Part shown: positions 26,472-36,006 of the stretch, in pieces
How positions within the stretch are numbered: position 1 is the first letter of the stretch
Layout of the letters: each line of letters starts with the position of its first letter
Assembly: GCA_965223815.1 (NCBI GenBank)
Contig: OZ245019.1
Coordinates: 3,410,001-3,474,000, forward strand
DNA from: HKST-UBA178 sp965223815
GTDB taxonomy: Bacteria; Pseudomonadota; Gammaproteobacteria; Chromatiales; Chromatiaceae
DNA: 64,000 nucleotides
Direction: 5' to 3'
Notes under the pieces: model-generated
Seen by the model: the letters and a program-made list of their open reading frames with translations, nothing else
Told to the model about the DNA's origin: nothing
Database searches by the model: none
Position numbers and translations under genes: made by a program

Positions 26472-27854
26472 TCATGATGGCGCCCTCCGCGCAGGAACTG
26501 GTGCCAAACGGATGGTTTGGGAGGGATGGCTGATGCGCCACAACCGGACGGTCATCAGCACTCCGCTGAGGCTGAGACCGACAACCAGAGCAATCCAGAA
26601 GCCCTCGGCGCCCAAAGGCTCACCCAGTGCACCACCCAAACCGAGGGCATAGCCCAGCGGGAGAGCAACGACCCAATAGGCGAACACCGCCAATAGCGAG
26701 GGTACCAAGGTATCCTTGTAGCCACGCAGTGCACCCTGTGTGGGTACGACAAAGGCATCCGCCAACTGGAAAAGCGCGGCATACAACAGCAGGCGGGAGG
26801 CTAGATTAGCTACCGCCGGGTTCTGTGTATAAAGCGCCGCAATCTCATCGGTGAACGAAGTCAATACCGCGATGTTGAACGCCGCCGCGGTAATGGCCAA
26901 CAGCACCGCAGCAAGGGCGGCACGCCTGGCCTTTTCCGGTTTTTCTGCCCCGGTCTCCGTCCCCACCCTTATGGTCGCCGCCACCGAAATACTCAAAGGT
27001 AAGGTAAAAAGCAGGTAGGAGACGTTCATCGCGATTTGATTGGCAGCGATTTCGGAGCCCGGACGGCCACCAAGAAACAGCGCGATCAAGGCGAAAATGC
27101 TGACTTCCACAAACAGCGTCACCGCTACCGGCAGGCCGATGCGCAGGAGGTGGCGCACCTCCACACCGTCGAGGGGTCGAAAACAACGCCATAGCGAGGC
27201 CTTGCCGTAAGCGGGATGGAAGTGGGAGTAACACACCATCACTCCGAAAGCTGCCCAGAAGGCTAGCGCGGTTGCCCAACCCGCGCCGGCACCGCCCAGC
27301 GCCGGCGCACCCCAGGCACCGAAAATGAGGGCATAGTTAGCGGGTATATTAACCGCCAAGCTCACCAACGAAGCCACCAGATGGGCGCGGGTGAACGAGA
27401 GTCCTTCGCTATAAGGCCGAAGCAAAAAAGTACCCACCAAAGCGGGAACTCCCCAGGAAAAACCATCGATGTAACCGCCGGCAACCCGCAGCACCTCGGA
27501 ATCGCCGATAATACGGGGCAGATACCAGGGATGAAGCTGCAGCAGAATGATCATCAACACCGCCGATATCAGGGCAACCCGCACCGACTGGTGCATGAAA
27601 TTGGTAACCTGATGGTAGCGGCGAGCACCTGCGTACTGGGCAACGATTGGATTCACTGCCATGAAGAGTCCCATGACACCGATGCTCAGCATCAGCCAGA
27701 GAGCGGAGCCCAGGGAGACACCGGCAAGATCCGCCACACCTGCCCGCCCTGCCATCAGGGTATCCACCAACCCGGCTGTGGCCGTCAGCAATTGGGCGAG
27801 CGCAACCGGCAACGCCAGCCGCACTAGGGCAGCCATTTCGCTACGCAGAACCAT
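26472..27854 (-). CDS. MATE-family multidrug efflux protein
   Basis: 460 residues from ATG 27854 (AGGAG 9 bases upstream); a longer frame to 27998 would overlap the TetR gene and is rejected. Twelve membrane segments fit two 6-helix halves. LALPVALAQLLTATAGLVDTLMAGRAGVADLAGVSLGSALW and NPIVAQYAGARR are typical of NorM-type MATE pumps, which export drugs in exchange for Na+ or H+. It lies 46 bases after the TetR repressor in the same direction, so it is probably the repressor's main target. Confidence 0.9.
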   Translation of the reverse strand: MVLRSEMAALVRLALPVALAQLLTATAGLVDTLMAGRAGVADLAGVSLGSALWLMLSIGVMGLFMAVNPIVAQYAGARRYHQVTNFMHQSVRVALISAVLMIILLQLHPWYLPRIIGDSEVLRVAGGYIDGFSWGVPALVGTFLLRPYSEGLSFTRAHLVASLVSLAVNIPANYALIFGAWGAPALGGAGAGWATALAFWAAFGVMVCYSHFHPAYGKASLWRCFRPLDGVEVRHLLRIGLPVAVTLFVEVSIFALIALFLGGRPGSEIAANQIAMNVSYLLFTLPLSISVAATIRVGTETGAEKPEKARRAALAAVLLAITAAAFNIAVLTSFTDEIAALYTQNPAVANLASRLLLYAALFQLADAFVVPTQGALRGYKDTLVPSLLAVFAYWVVALPLGYALGLGGALGEPLGAEGFWIALVVGLSLSGVLMTVRLWRISHPSQTIRLAPVPARRAPS

Positions 27855-27900
27855 CAGACCATGCTCCTTGAGCGAGGCCCAAATAGAGATAGAGCGGCGT

Positions 27901-28629
27901 TCATTTGCCGAGTCTCCATGGCACCGCGGTAGACAACTGTCGGCATGAGGCCGCAACCGCATCGTAGACTGCGTTGGGATTGTCCTCAGCCCATCCAAAG
28001 CCTTGGAACAGCGCGATCACGTGGCGGCGGACGGTGCGCTCCAGGCGTTCGGCGTGGGTATCCCGCATCGACTCCGGCGTAATGACATAGTTGATGTGGG
28101 CATTGCCGATGCTCACGGCCCAGAGCCCGTGGCTAAAGGCGTCAATCTGGTGGTCCAGCCGTTCCCCTCTATCCAGCTCTCCAGCCTGGATTGCATCACC
28201 AATGACCGGCTTCAGACGTCTCTCGAAGACTTCGCAACTTTCCGGGACCTGCTGGTGGCGACGGAGAGAGGCACGCTGCCAAATAGAGGGTACACCCGCG
28301 AGTTGCGTGGCCTCAAAACAGATTGGGTGGTCGATATTGTAACGATGACCCATAATGCTGAACGCAAGCAGCCGCCGCACGGGTGTGGCATCACCCTCCA
28401 GGGCTAGAATGAGAACCTGCTCCATTCCTTTCCAGACATCCATCGCCATAGCGATGATCAGATCCTCCTTGCTTTCGAAATGGACGTAGAAGGTCCCCAC
28501 TGAAACACCCGCCAGTTTCGCCAACTCGGTAATTTTCAGCGCCAGAAATCCCTCGGCGGCCACCAGTTCCCAAGCAGTGTCGAGAACATGCCTTTCGCGG
28601 GCGAAGGATTTTTGCAATCGGCTGGACAT
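27901..28629 (-). CDS. TetR-family repressor
   Basis: 242 residues. The N-terminal helix-turn-helix (about 15-60) includes AWELVAAEGFLALKITELAKLAGVSVGTFYVHFESKEDLI, a textbook TetR recognition region; the rest is a helical ligand domain. It is co-directional with the MATE gene, and a 35-bp imperfect palindrome lies 27 bases upstream of its start, the expected site for self-repression and pump control. Confidence 0.9.
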   Translation of the reverse strand: MSSRLQKSFARERHVLDTAWELVAAEGFLALKITELAKLAGVSVGTFYVHFESKEDLIIAMAMDVWKGMEQVLILALEGDATPVRRLLAFSIMGHRYNIDHPICFEATQLAGVPSIWQRASLRRHQQVPESCEVFERRLKPVIGDAIQAGELDRGERLDHQIDAFSHGLWAVSIGNAHINYVITPESMRDTHAERLERTVRRHVIALFQGFGWAEDNPNAVYDAVAASCRQLSTAVPWRLGK

Positions 28630-28655
28630 CGATATTGCTCGCTATGGGAAATAAT

Positions 28656-28690
28656 AAAATACTCTTCGAATAATATTCGAATAGTATTTT
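28656..28690 (-). promoter_or_regulatory. palindromic operator upstream of the TetR gene
   Basis: Arms AAAATACTCTTCGAATA (28656-28672) and TATTCGAATAGTATTTT (28674-28690) are inverted repeats matching at 16 of 17 positions around one central base. Its length and position are typical of a double-dimer TetR operator covering the promoter. Confidence 0.75.
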
Positions 28691-28735
28691 ACTTTTTAGA
28701 TCAATTATATGTTTTGACTTCGGGAGAGAGGGTTC

Positions 28736-29362
28736 TCAGCCTCTCCCAGGTGAACCGATATCGGCAGCGCCGGCCGGGGCGGCCCAGGTCAACGCCTGCT
28801 CCAGGCGATCATTTCCCCAAAACATCTCCTTGCCAATGATGAATGTGGGAGCACCGAATATCCCGGCTCGCACAGCCTGGTCAGTCTGGGTGCGCAGTTT
28901 TGCTTTGCCGGCGGTACTCGCCGCCTGCTGCAGCAACTCGCGGCCGTTCAATCCCAATTTATTCAGGCACTCTAGTATCACCTCGGAATTCGCGATATCG
29001 AGGTCTTCGACAAAATTGGCACGATAGACCGCACGTGAAAATACTCTTACCCAGGGTTCAGCGGAGTACAGGCAGGCCACCCGGGCAGCCAGTAAGCCGT
29101 TGCGGGGAAAAGCAGAGGGGCGGACAAAGGGAAGGGAAAGATCCGCGCAGACACGCTCCAGATCCCGCCACATGTAGCGGCCCATAGCGGGATAAATATT
29201 GAACGGTGAATCACTCCACCCCTGAGCCCTGAAAATTGGACCAAGCAGAAAAGGTCTCCATTCGACCTTGATGCCCACCTCTTCTGCCATACGGTCGATA
29301 CGCATTGCTGAAGGATAACTGTAGGTGCTTCCAAACTCATACCAGAATTCGATAGCGTGCAT
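28736..29362 (-). CDS. DsbA-fold protein, 2-hydroxychromene-2-carboxylate isomerase-like
   Basis: 208 residues with a thioredoxin/DsbA-like pattern: FWYEFGSTYSYPSAMRI at the start, where HCCA isomerases carry the FDFxSPYSY motif with catalytic Ser, and GIFGAPTFIIGKEMFWGNDRLEQAL near the end. There is no CxxC, so it is not a disulfide oxidase. Relatives isomerise aromatic intermediates with glutathione. No aromatic degradation genes are nearby, so the substrate is open. It may be divergently or separately controlled from the TetR unit. Confidence 0.8.
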   Translation of the reverse strand: MHAIEFWYEFGSTYSYPSAMRIDRMAEEVGIKVEWRPFLLGPIFRAQGWSDSPFNIYPAMGRYMWRDLERVCADLSLPFVRPSAFPRNGLLAARVACLYSAEPWVRVFSRAVYRANFVEDLDIANSEVILECLNKLGLNGRELLQQAASTAGKAKLRTQTDQAVRAGIFGAPTFIIGKEMFWGNDRLEQALTWAAPAGAADIGSPGRG

Positions 29363-29748
29363 TGCAGACAGACTCCCGTATCGGTTAGTGGCTAGCGTGA
29401 GGGAATTCTTACAAGCCCACTGGCCAGTACCTAGACGTTTTACAGACTAGCACCCTTGAACTCTCGGTTGCATCCGATACAGCCACTCCTCGGGGATCGA
29501 AAACAGCGAAACACCCTATCGAATAATAGGCGTAAACTGACCACTGCATACTGTACCTTGAGTATTTCTAGCCGCGCCCGATAAAAGGATCCCCAGCACA
29601 CTGTTGATACTGTTTCGACGGCGTCTGCATCCTCAGCTCTCCGGGAGAAGGGCTGAACGGACGTATCCAGAGCCTGGCGGATAAACAGGGTTCAATGTAA
29701 TGCCCCATTCTTGCAGTTGGATGAGCCCGGTAGAGGTACCGAGTCTTG
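29363..29748. other. intergenic region, no gene seen
   Basis: Short frames here are not supported by start sites or composition. I saw no strong terminator. Confidence 0.45.
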
Positions 29749-30510
29749 CTACTCTCGTGGATGAGTTGGTATGGTCTTGTGGAGTTGCACCGGTTTGCTT
29801 CGCTTTTTACGCATGTGAATATTGAGCATTTCCACAATCACGGAAAAGCCCATGGCGAAGTAGATATAACCCTTGGGAACATGCATGTCCAAACCTTCGC
29901 CGATGAGTACCGTACCCACCAGGATCAGAAAGCTCAATGCCAGCATCTTGATACTAGGATGGCTGTCCACAAATTCGCCAATGGGCTTGGCTGCCAACAT
30001 CATCACTGCCACAGCGATTACGATAGCGATCACCATGACCGGAACATGATCGGCCATGCCAACCGCAGTAATAACGGAATCCAATGAGAAGACGATATCG
30101 ATAATCGCTATTTGAACCAGCACTATGCTGTACTTTGGAAAATGACTGGGCTGGTCGGACTCCTCTTCATCCATACCCTCAAGGCTCTCCCATATCTCGT
30201 GGGAACTTTTCCAGAGAAGGAACAGCCCTCCAAAGATCAGAATCAGATCGCGCCCCGAGATTTCCTGCTCCAAGACAGTGAATAGAGGGCTGGTCAGGCG
30301 CATCATCCATGCCAGGGATAGCAGCAGGAGTATCCGGGTGATCATAGCCAACGCCAGCCCCTGTATGCGCGCTCTATCGCGTTGATGCTCCGGCAATCGG
30401 CCCGCAAGTATAGATATAAAAATGATGTTGTCGATACCCAGTACAATTTCCAGAGCGGTCAGGGTAAACAGGGCTATCCAGGCTTCTGGACTATAGATCC
30501 ATTCAAACAT
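29749..30510 (-). CDS. TerC-family integral membrane protein
   Basis: 253 residues from ATG 30510 (MFEWIYSPEAWIALF); an upstream in-frame start at 30549 is less likely. Seven to eight membrane segments include the two TerC acidic signatures ALEIVLGIDNIIFI (about 18-31) and IIDIVFSLDSVITAVGMADHV. Family members are linked to metal ion efflux, often Mn2+, and to charging of exported metalloenzymes. It is next to a P-type cation ATPase across a decayed nhaR, so an ion-homeostasis neighbourhood is likely. Confidence 0.9.
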   Translation of the reverse strand: MFEWIYSPEAWIALFTLTALEIVLGIDNIIFISILAGRLPEHQRDRARIQGLALAMITRILLLLSLAWMMRLTSPLFTVLEQEISGRDLILIFGGLFLLWKSSHEIWESLEGMDEEESDQPSHFPKYSIVLVQIAIIDIVFSLDSVITAVGMADHVPVMVIAIVIAVAVMMLAAKPIGEFVDSHPSIKMLALSFLILVGTVLIGEGLDMHVPKGYIYFAMGFSVIVEMLNIHMRKKRSKPVQLHKTIPTHPRE

Positions 30511-30849
30511 GTTGGTATTCTCTCGATAGCAATCGGCAACAGCATGCACTCAGCAGTTTGGCAACCACTTCTCCAGCCCCGGCCCCAAGTAACGCTGAGA
30601 CCCTGACACACAGCTTCCATAATGATCGGCTGGAGGCAAGGGCCGCTCGCATCGACTCACAGGCGCTGCTCGCGCGGATTTATTGAGCATCCCTAAGCAA
30701 GCTGTGCGGCTCTTAGGGTCTCATTTAGCTGGTCTTTCGCTTTGCACCGCGTTTTTTTCTTAATCTGTTATTTTAAGCACGTAATTTGCTCAATTAATAT
30801 CAACTATTTTAGTTTGAATATTCGTAAAAAACGAAGTATTGGCAACGCG
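30511..30849. other. intergenic region, no gene seen
   Basis: The spacer between terC and the remnant nhaR start becomes AT-rich after about 30760 and should hold the old nhaR promoter. No gene is supported. Confidence 0.45.
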
Positions 30850-31281
30850 ATGATAAACTACAAACATCCACGTTAGGCTATTGGCTGAGCTGACTGTTTA
30901 CCGCCTTGATCGTTACTGCCCGACCGCTCTATTCCTCCCGCAGTCGGCACGAAATTCTTAGTCAACACCCTCGGAAAACGCGGGACTATCTTCTTTGCAA
31001 CGGAAGAACCGAATAGGCGACTGAAGGACGAGTTTCCCTGCTGTCTTGATAGTGCACCGATACTGTCACCCGGTACCGGAACCCGCTGCGATCCGGCATC
31101 TCTTATCGCACCTGCCGCTAGCGAAACGGAAGTCCAGTGGCAGAACAGAGTGATCGCGATCGGCCGGTCTCATGAGGAGTCAGCTTACTTTTACACTATT
31201 TACGATGAGCGCCGTGTCACACATCCCGTTGTCTCTGCGCTGATGAATACAGCGCCTGACTCCCTGTTTGCCGATAGATAG
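30850..31281 (+). pseudogene. nhaR: decayed LysR-type regulator nhaR
   Basis: ATG 30850 opens with MINYKHPR, matching the NhaR N-terminus (MxNYKHLHYF), then hits a stop at 30874. From about 30910 the same frame reads like the NhaR C-terminal half: DRSIPPAVGTKFLVNTLGKRGTIFF, ATEEPNRRLKDEFP, LDSAPILSPGTGTR, then TEVQWQNRVIAIGRSHEE and YFYTIYDERRVTHPVVSALM, ending at TAG 31279-31281. About 100 residues of the N-terminal half and about 40-50 residues in the effector domain are missing. It cannot make a working regulator. Functional NhaR responds to Na+. Confidence 0.72.
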
Positions 31282-31615
31282 CCGTGAAATCCTCGCCGAG
31301 ACCAACTGCAGTGCCTTGAACTGGAAATGAAGGCTACAAGTAAAAACGTCATTGAAACCCACATCCCTCTGAATGGGTATTTAGCATCGAGTAGAAGGTA
31401 TCTCGGGAATCCAATATTCAAATGACTAATTGCGTATAATCTGTATTGGATCAGACCGCAGTTTCTGCTGACCGAAACAGGCCCGGTGGGTACAATCAAT
31501 GTGACAGCGATCTGATTCGCTACTCATGAATCGATGATTGTGTTCGCTGAACGGCCGCTATCGGATTTATGCCGCTGTCTGGATTGTCGGGCACCAAGTT
31601 ACGGGGTACCGAATA
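31282..31615. other. intergenic region, no gene seen
   Basis: The spacer between the nhaR remnant and the cation ATPase gene carries no supported gene; it must contain the ATPase promoter. Confidence 0.45.
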
Positions 31616-34336
31616 ATGTCCCGGGGAGACCAGTTAAATCAGACACCTGAGCAATGGCATTCATTGAGCGTCGCACAGGTATCCGAACTACTCAATACTT
31701 CCCACAAGGGACTGGATTCATCAGAAGCAGAACAGCGTATTGCTGAACACGGACCCAATAGTTTGCCCGAGGCAAAATCTCGGGGCCTATTAGTTCGGCT
31801 ATTCTCCCAGTTTCACAATGTTCTGATCTATGTACTACTGACCGCAGCAGTGGTGACTGCGTTACTGCACCACTGGCTGGATTCCGGCGTAATCCTTGGC
31901 GTAGTGATTATAAATGCCCTGATCGGATTCGTTCAGGAAGGCAAGGCTGAAGACGCGTTGCGTGCCATACGTCAAATGCTGTCACCTAAAACAGTAGCCC
32001 TCCGCGATGGTCGTCAGGTCACTATAGACGCTTCGGCATTGGTTCCGGGTGACGTGGTACCCCTAAAACCGGGTGACAAAGTCCCAGCTGATCTGCGTCT
32101 GTTTCAATCTCATGGTTTGCAGATCGAAGAGGCCGCCTTGACAGGTGAGTCGGTACCCGTGGAGAAGAGCACCGAATCAGTACCCTTGACAACCGATCTC
32201 GCCGAGCGGCGGTGCATGGCCTACTCGGGAACACTAGTTACCAATGGCCAGGGCTTGGGTATCGTAGCCGAAACCGGAGCCAGCACGGAGATTGGCCGCA
32301 TCAGCGAGCTGGTGGCCAGTGTGCAACAGCTGACTACCCCTCTACTACAGCAGATGGCCCAGTTTGGACGCTGGCTGACTGCAGCCATCTTGGTACTGGC
32401 TACCGCCAGCTTCGCATTTGGCGTACTGGCCCGGGGTTACTCCGCGGCGGATATGTTTTTGGCATCTGTGGGCTTGGCGGTAGCGGCTATTCCAGAAGGT
32501 CTGCCGGCGATCATGACCATTACTCTCGCCATTGGAGTTCAGCGCATGGCAGTGCGCAATGCCATCATTCGTCGCCTGCCGGCGGTTGAGACACTAGGCA
32601 CCGTGGCTGTAATCTGTTCGGACAAGACCGGCACCATGACGCGCAATGAGATGACGGTTCGCAAGCTGGTGACCAGCAACCGTGAACTGGAAATCAGTGG
32701 TACCGGATACGACCCCCATGGAGAGCTGCTGCTCAATGGGAAGTCTCCGGCACCAGCCAACACACTGGAATTACAGGCGTTACGGGCTGCGCTGTTGTGT
32801 AACGATGCCGCATTGGAGCAACGCAAGGGCGAATGGGGAATCCAGGGTGATCCCATGGAGGCCGCGTTACTGATTGCCGGGGTTAAGGCCGGGCTGGATC
32901 CTGAGAGTGAGGCCAGTAAGTACACCCGAACCGACCTTATACCCTTTGATTCCGGCCATCAATTCATGGCTACTCTGCACCACAACCACGATGGAGAGGT
33001 ATATATCTTCTTAAAAGGTGCGCCCGAACGGGTCGTGGAGATGTGTACTCTCCAGCTGGGGGAGAGGGGGGATCTGCCTCTTGACCGCGACATGTGGCAA
33101 AGAGAGGTTCTAAACATGGCAGCCCTGGGCTACCGGGTACTGGCGGTGGCGACGAAAAAAGGGCGAAGACACCAGACGGAGCTGGATTTCTCCGATTTGG
33201 AAAACGACCTGGTTTTCCTGGGGCTGTTTGGACTCATCGACCCTCCACGCCCAGAGGCGATAGTCGCAGTGAGAACATGCGCAGATGCGGGCATCAATGT
33301 AAAGATGATCACTGGCGATCACGGTGTTACTGCGGCTGCAATAGCGCAACAGGTGGGCCTGGCCAATGGGGAAGTGGTACTCACCGGTCAGGAAATCGAC
33401 AAGACCCCCGACGAGAAACTACTCCGACTCGTTGAACAGGTGAATGTCTACGCCCGGGTCAGCCCGGAACACAAGCTAAGGCTAGTTTGTGCTATGCAAG
33501 AAACCGGGACAGTTGTCGCCATGACCGGTGACGGTGTCAACGATGCGCCTGCATTGAGGCGCGCCGATGTGGGCGTCGCAATGGGCGGGAATGGCACTGA
33601 GGTGGCGAAGGAAGCCGCAGAAATGGTGCTGGCGGACGATAATTTTTCCTCAATCGTCGATGCTGTAGAGGAGGGCCGGACGGTCTACGACAATCTGAAA
33701 AAGGCCATTCTCTTCATACTGCCCACCAATGGGGGCGAGGCGCTGGTGATTCTCGGCGCAATCCTGTTCGGTTTTCAGCAGTTCCCGCTAACGCCGGTAC
33801 AGATTCTCTGGGTCAATATGATAACTGCCGTGACTCTGGCACTCGCATTGGCATTCGAACCACCTGAGCCAGGAGTAATGCGGCGCCCACCAAGAAACTC
33901 TAGGGAACCGCTACTATCCAACTTGTTTCTTTGGCGCATTGGATTCGTCTCGGTCATTCTCATGAGCGGTACCTTCGGCCTATTTCTCTGGGACATGAGT
34001 ACAGGTGCCAGTATTGAGCATGCGCGCACGGTCGCTGTAAACACGCTGGTCGTATTCGAGATTTTTTATCTTTTCAATGCCCGTTATATCACCGCGTCCG
34101 TACTGAATCGCGCCGGCCTTTTGGGTAATCGCTACATACTGCTGGCAGTGGGCTTGCTCATCCTGTTCCAATTAGGTTTCACCTACCTGACACCGATGCA
34201 GGCGCTGTTCGGAACGGCTGCTATTGATGCCTACACCTGGATGCTGATCGTCATAGTGGGATTTTCTGTGCTGGTACTGGTTGAATTGGAAAAAGCTATC
34301 TTACGCCACATGGGCTGGACTCAGGTTGACAATTAG
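31616..34336 (+). CDS. P2A-type cation-transporting ATPase
   Basis: 906 residues from ATG 31616 (MSRGDQLN); an earlier start at 31538 is possible. Domains in order: N-terminal cation ATPase domain, actuator with LTGES, membrane helix with the ion-site motif AAIPEGLPAI, phosphorylation loop CSDKTGTMT (D336), nucleotide domain with KGAPERV, hinge MTGDGVNDAPALRRADVGVAMG, and the C-terminal membrane block. PEGLP places it with Ca2+/Mn2+ or PMR1/SERCA-like pumps. Neighbouring TerC supports divalent-cation homeostasis; the ion is inferred. Confidence 0.92.
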   Translation: MSRGDQLNQTPEQWHSLSVAQVSELLNTSHKGLDSSEAEQRIAEHGPNSLPEAKSRGLLVRLFSQFHNVLIYVLLTAAVVTALLHHWLDSGVILGVVIINALIGFVQEGKAEDALRAIRQMLSPKTVALRDGRQVTIDASALVPGDVVPLKPGDKVPADLRLFQSHGLQIEEAALTGESVPVEKSTESVPLTTDLAERRCMAYSGTLVTNGQGLGIVAETGASTEIGRISELVASVQQLTTPLLQQMAQFGRWLTAAILVLATASFAFGVLARGYSAADMFLASVGLAVAAIPEGLPAIMTITLAIGVQRMAVRNAIIRRLPAVETLGTVAVICSDKTGTMTRNEMTVRKLVTSNRELEISGTGYDPHGELLLNGKSPAPANTLELQALRAALLCNDAALEQRKGEWGIQGDPMEAALLIAGVKAGLDPESEASKYTRTDLIPFDSGHQFMATLHHNHDGEVYIFLKGAPERVVEMCTLQLGERGDLPLDRDMWQREVLNMAALGYRVLAVATKKGRRHQTELDFSDLENDLVFLGLFGLIDPPRPEAIVAVRTCADAGINVKMITGDHGVTAAAIAQQVGLANGEVVLTGQEIDKTPDEKLLRLVEQVNVYARVSPEHKLRLVCAMQETGTVVAMTGDGVNDAPALRRADVGVAMGGNGTEVAKEAAEMVLADDNFSSIVDAVEEGRTVYDNLKKAILFILPTNGGEALVILGAILFGFQQFPLTPVQILWVNMITAVTLALALAFEPPEPGVMRRPPRNSREPLLSNLFLWRIGFVSVILMSGTFGLFLWDMSTGASIEHARTVAVNTLVVFEIFYLFNARYITASVLNRAGLLGNRYILLAVGLLILFQLGFTYLTPMQALFGTAAIDAYTWMLIVIVGFSVLVLVELEKAILRHMGWTQVDN

Positions 34337-34769
34337 GATCCAGAATTATACATGCGCGAGCACAACGCACATTCGCTGGTACCCGGTTGGGGCGGGTATC
34401 GTTTCCGGAGATTAGACGTAAGAACCTATCCAAGAATCTCCCTGCATTTTTCCAAGAAGCACTGGCCTAGGGCCGTCTCCTGAAACGCTTCATGAGTGGT
34501 TGAGACATCGATTTGGGGGATTCCACAATCAATCCAGCTATTTCATCCCTTGCGCTGCCACCGTTTACATCGATAATCTTTAATTGATTGATCATATAGA
34601 TTTTCTCCTTATCAATTGGATCATATACAGGACTTGCTTTATCCACGATCGTAAATCCATTATCCTGGGGACCATACTCTCTTAGCCTACTTTTTGCTTT
34701 CCATGGCAGGCCTCATTTTCGGACCTGGAATTAACCTAGGGCGCATTGATTAATATAGGGAACGTAACT
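34337..34769. other. intergenic region with one possible small leftward gene
   Basis: Apart from the 42-codon frame described separately, no gene is seen. The interval probably contains the ATPase terminator and the sulfotransferase promoter, but neither is obvious. Confidence 0.4.
34467..34595 (-). CDS. possible 42-residue small protein
   Basis: ATG 34595 has AAGGAG 9 bases upstream, and the frame gives MINQLKIIDVNGGSARDEIA followed by a basic end (MKRFRRRP). The frame continues open upstream of the ATG for about 40 codons without another ATG, so this could also be the end of a broken gene. No family recognised. Confidence 0.35.
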   Translation of the reverse strand: MINQLKIIDVNGGSARDEIAGLIVESPKSMSQPLMKRFRRRP

Positions 34770-35492
34770 ATGCGATTGAAAATGCAGACGAAAAAACAAC
34801 TTTCACGCGAACTCGACTTCAAGAGCAGAGTGTATAACAAATCTCTCAAAACCGTTCGCGCTTCCCCATTAATGCCCTCTCAGCGACGATACAATATCAC
34901 CATCTCCCATAGCGATAGATTCATCTGGTTCAGGGTCGCCAAAGTGGCCACCCGGAGTATACTTCAGGAGCTGAAAAATAAGGGCGCTAACCTGGATGCG
35001 GAACATCCGATGTCCATCCACTATCCTATCAACTCTTACCAGAACTATTATAAATTCGCATTTGTGCGCAACCCTTGGGATCGGCTCGTCTCCTGTTGGT
35101 TAAACAAAATCGTCGACAGAGGCAAACCCGCCGAATCAGGGGTTGTGCGATGGAACCAATTATCTAACCAAGAACCGGGGGAATTGGATCAGTTCCACAA
35201 TTTTGTCGATTTTGTCGCCACCCAAGAGATAGAGAATTGCGATATTCATTTGCGCCAGCAATCGTCACTAATCGACCTCAACAGTATCGATTTTCTTGGC
35301 CGATTCGAAAATCTGGGCGCAGATATCGCGACTATCTTTAACGCCATTGGGTTAACGCAACCGGAGCTGGGATGGAAAAACCGCAGTCTGGGTAGGCGAG
35401 ACTACCGAGATTATTACACGGACGATCTCGCCGAACAGGTGTATCGAATATACGAACGGGATATCCGAATCTTCAATTACACTTTCGACTGA
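34770..35492 (+). CDS. sulfotransferase family 2-like protein
   Basis: 240 residues from ATG 34770. FIWFRVAKVATRSILQEL (about 49-66) corresponds to the PAPS 5'-phosphosulfate loop (family form KVACTS), and FAFVRNPWDRLVSCWLNKI (about 93-111) to the 3'-phosphate site of carbohydrate sulfotransferases. Such enzymes move sulfate from PAPS to a sugar or other hydroxyl. No polysaccharide genes adjoin it, which is unusual, so the acceptor is unknown. The gene seems isolated and somewhat AT-rich at its start, a weak hint of transfer. Confidence 0.8.
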   Translation: MRLKMQTKKQLSRELDFKSRVYNKSLKTVRASPLMPSQRRYNITISHSDRFIWFRVAKVATRSILQELKNKGANLDAEHPMSIHYPINSYQNYYKFAFVRNPWDRLVSCWLNKIVDRGKPAESGVVRWNQLSNQEPGELDQFHNFVDFVATQEIENCDIHLRQQSSLIDLNSIDFLGRFENLGADIATIFNAIGLTQPELGWKNRSLGRRDYRDYYTDDLAEQVYRIYERDIRIFNYTFD

Positions 35493-35611
35493 GCTCGACC
35501 GCTAATCCGAGAACTCAATCGTCCACTGCAAATGCGTGAAGGGATCGCAGCTTCGTTCAACAAAGCCGCGCTCCCTTGCACCCAGATCATCCGGGTGCAT
35601 GGTAAAGCGCT

Positions 35612-35860
35612 TTAGGGTAGCATCCAGAATGGCTTGCTCGCCTCCCGCAGGGCGTCCACCCTGGTAATACCGATATCCTTGAGCTGAGTTTCGCTCAGAC
35701 GACTCAAATCACGGCGTTGCTTGGCTGTATCAAGCCATCTGTTTAGCAGACCCAGGTATTTGCGGGCGGGCACCACCATCCAGCTCGAGTTGAATGCCAC
35801 CGACTCCCCATAGCGGGATTCAGGATTAGTGGGTAGGTAATCACGTACTAGAGTGCTCAT
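35612..35860 (-). CDS. DUF1127 small protein
   Basis: 82 residues. The C-terminal about 40 residues carry the DUF1127 motif RRDLSRLSETQLKDIGITR followed by REASKPFW. The N-terminal half is unusual for the family and longer than in minimal members. DUF1127 proteins are small arginine-rich proteins, some of which bind RNA and influence phosphate or carbon metabolism. It is divergent from a MocR regulator, a pairing often seen, so the regulator probably controls it. Confidence 0.85.
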   Translation of the reverse strand: MSTLVRDYLPTNPESRYGESVAFNSSWMVVPARKYLGLLNRWLDTAKQRRDLSRLSETQLKDIGITRVDALREASKPFWMLP

Positions 35861-35902
35861 TTAACTTCTCCCAAGATTCTAGCGAGACTGTAGCGCTAAT
35901 TC

Positions 35903-35946
35903 TTGAATCGTTACAGATTCAAAAATAGTGTTTGTTATACATAACA
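35903..35946. promoter_or_regulatory. two inverted repeats in the divergent DUF1127/MocR spacer
   Basis: TTGAATC (35903-35909) with GATTCAA (35916-35922) and TGTTAT (35933-35938) with ATAACA (35941-35946) are perfect inverted repeats between the two divergent genes. They are candidate regulator sites; which protein binds is not shown by the sequence. Confidence 0.4.
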
Positions 35947-36006
35947 GATTGAGAGAAACTGCCACTGTTAGGCTTCGCTTTGAGACAATCTGTACTGTAA
36001 AGCGCT

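Noticed and set aside
27855..27998. N-terminal extension of the MATE gene to 27998.
   Set aside because: It would overlap the TetR coding region by about 100 bases; a start with a ribosome site exists at 27854 just before the first membrane helix.
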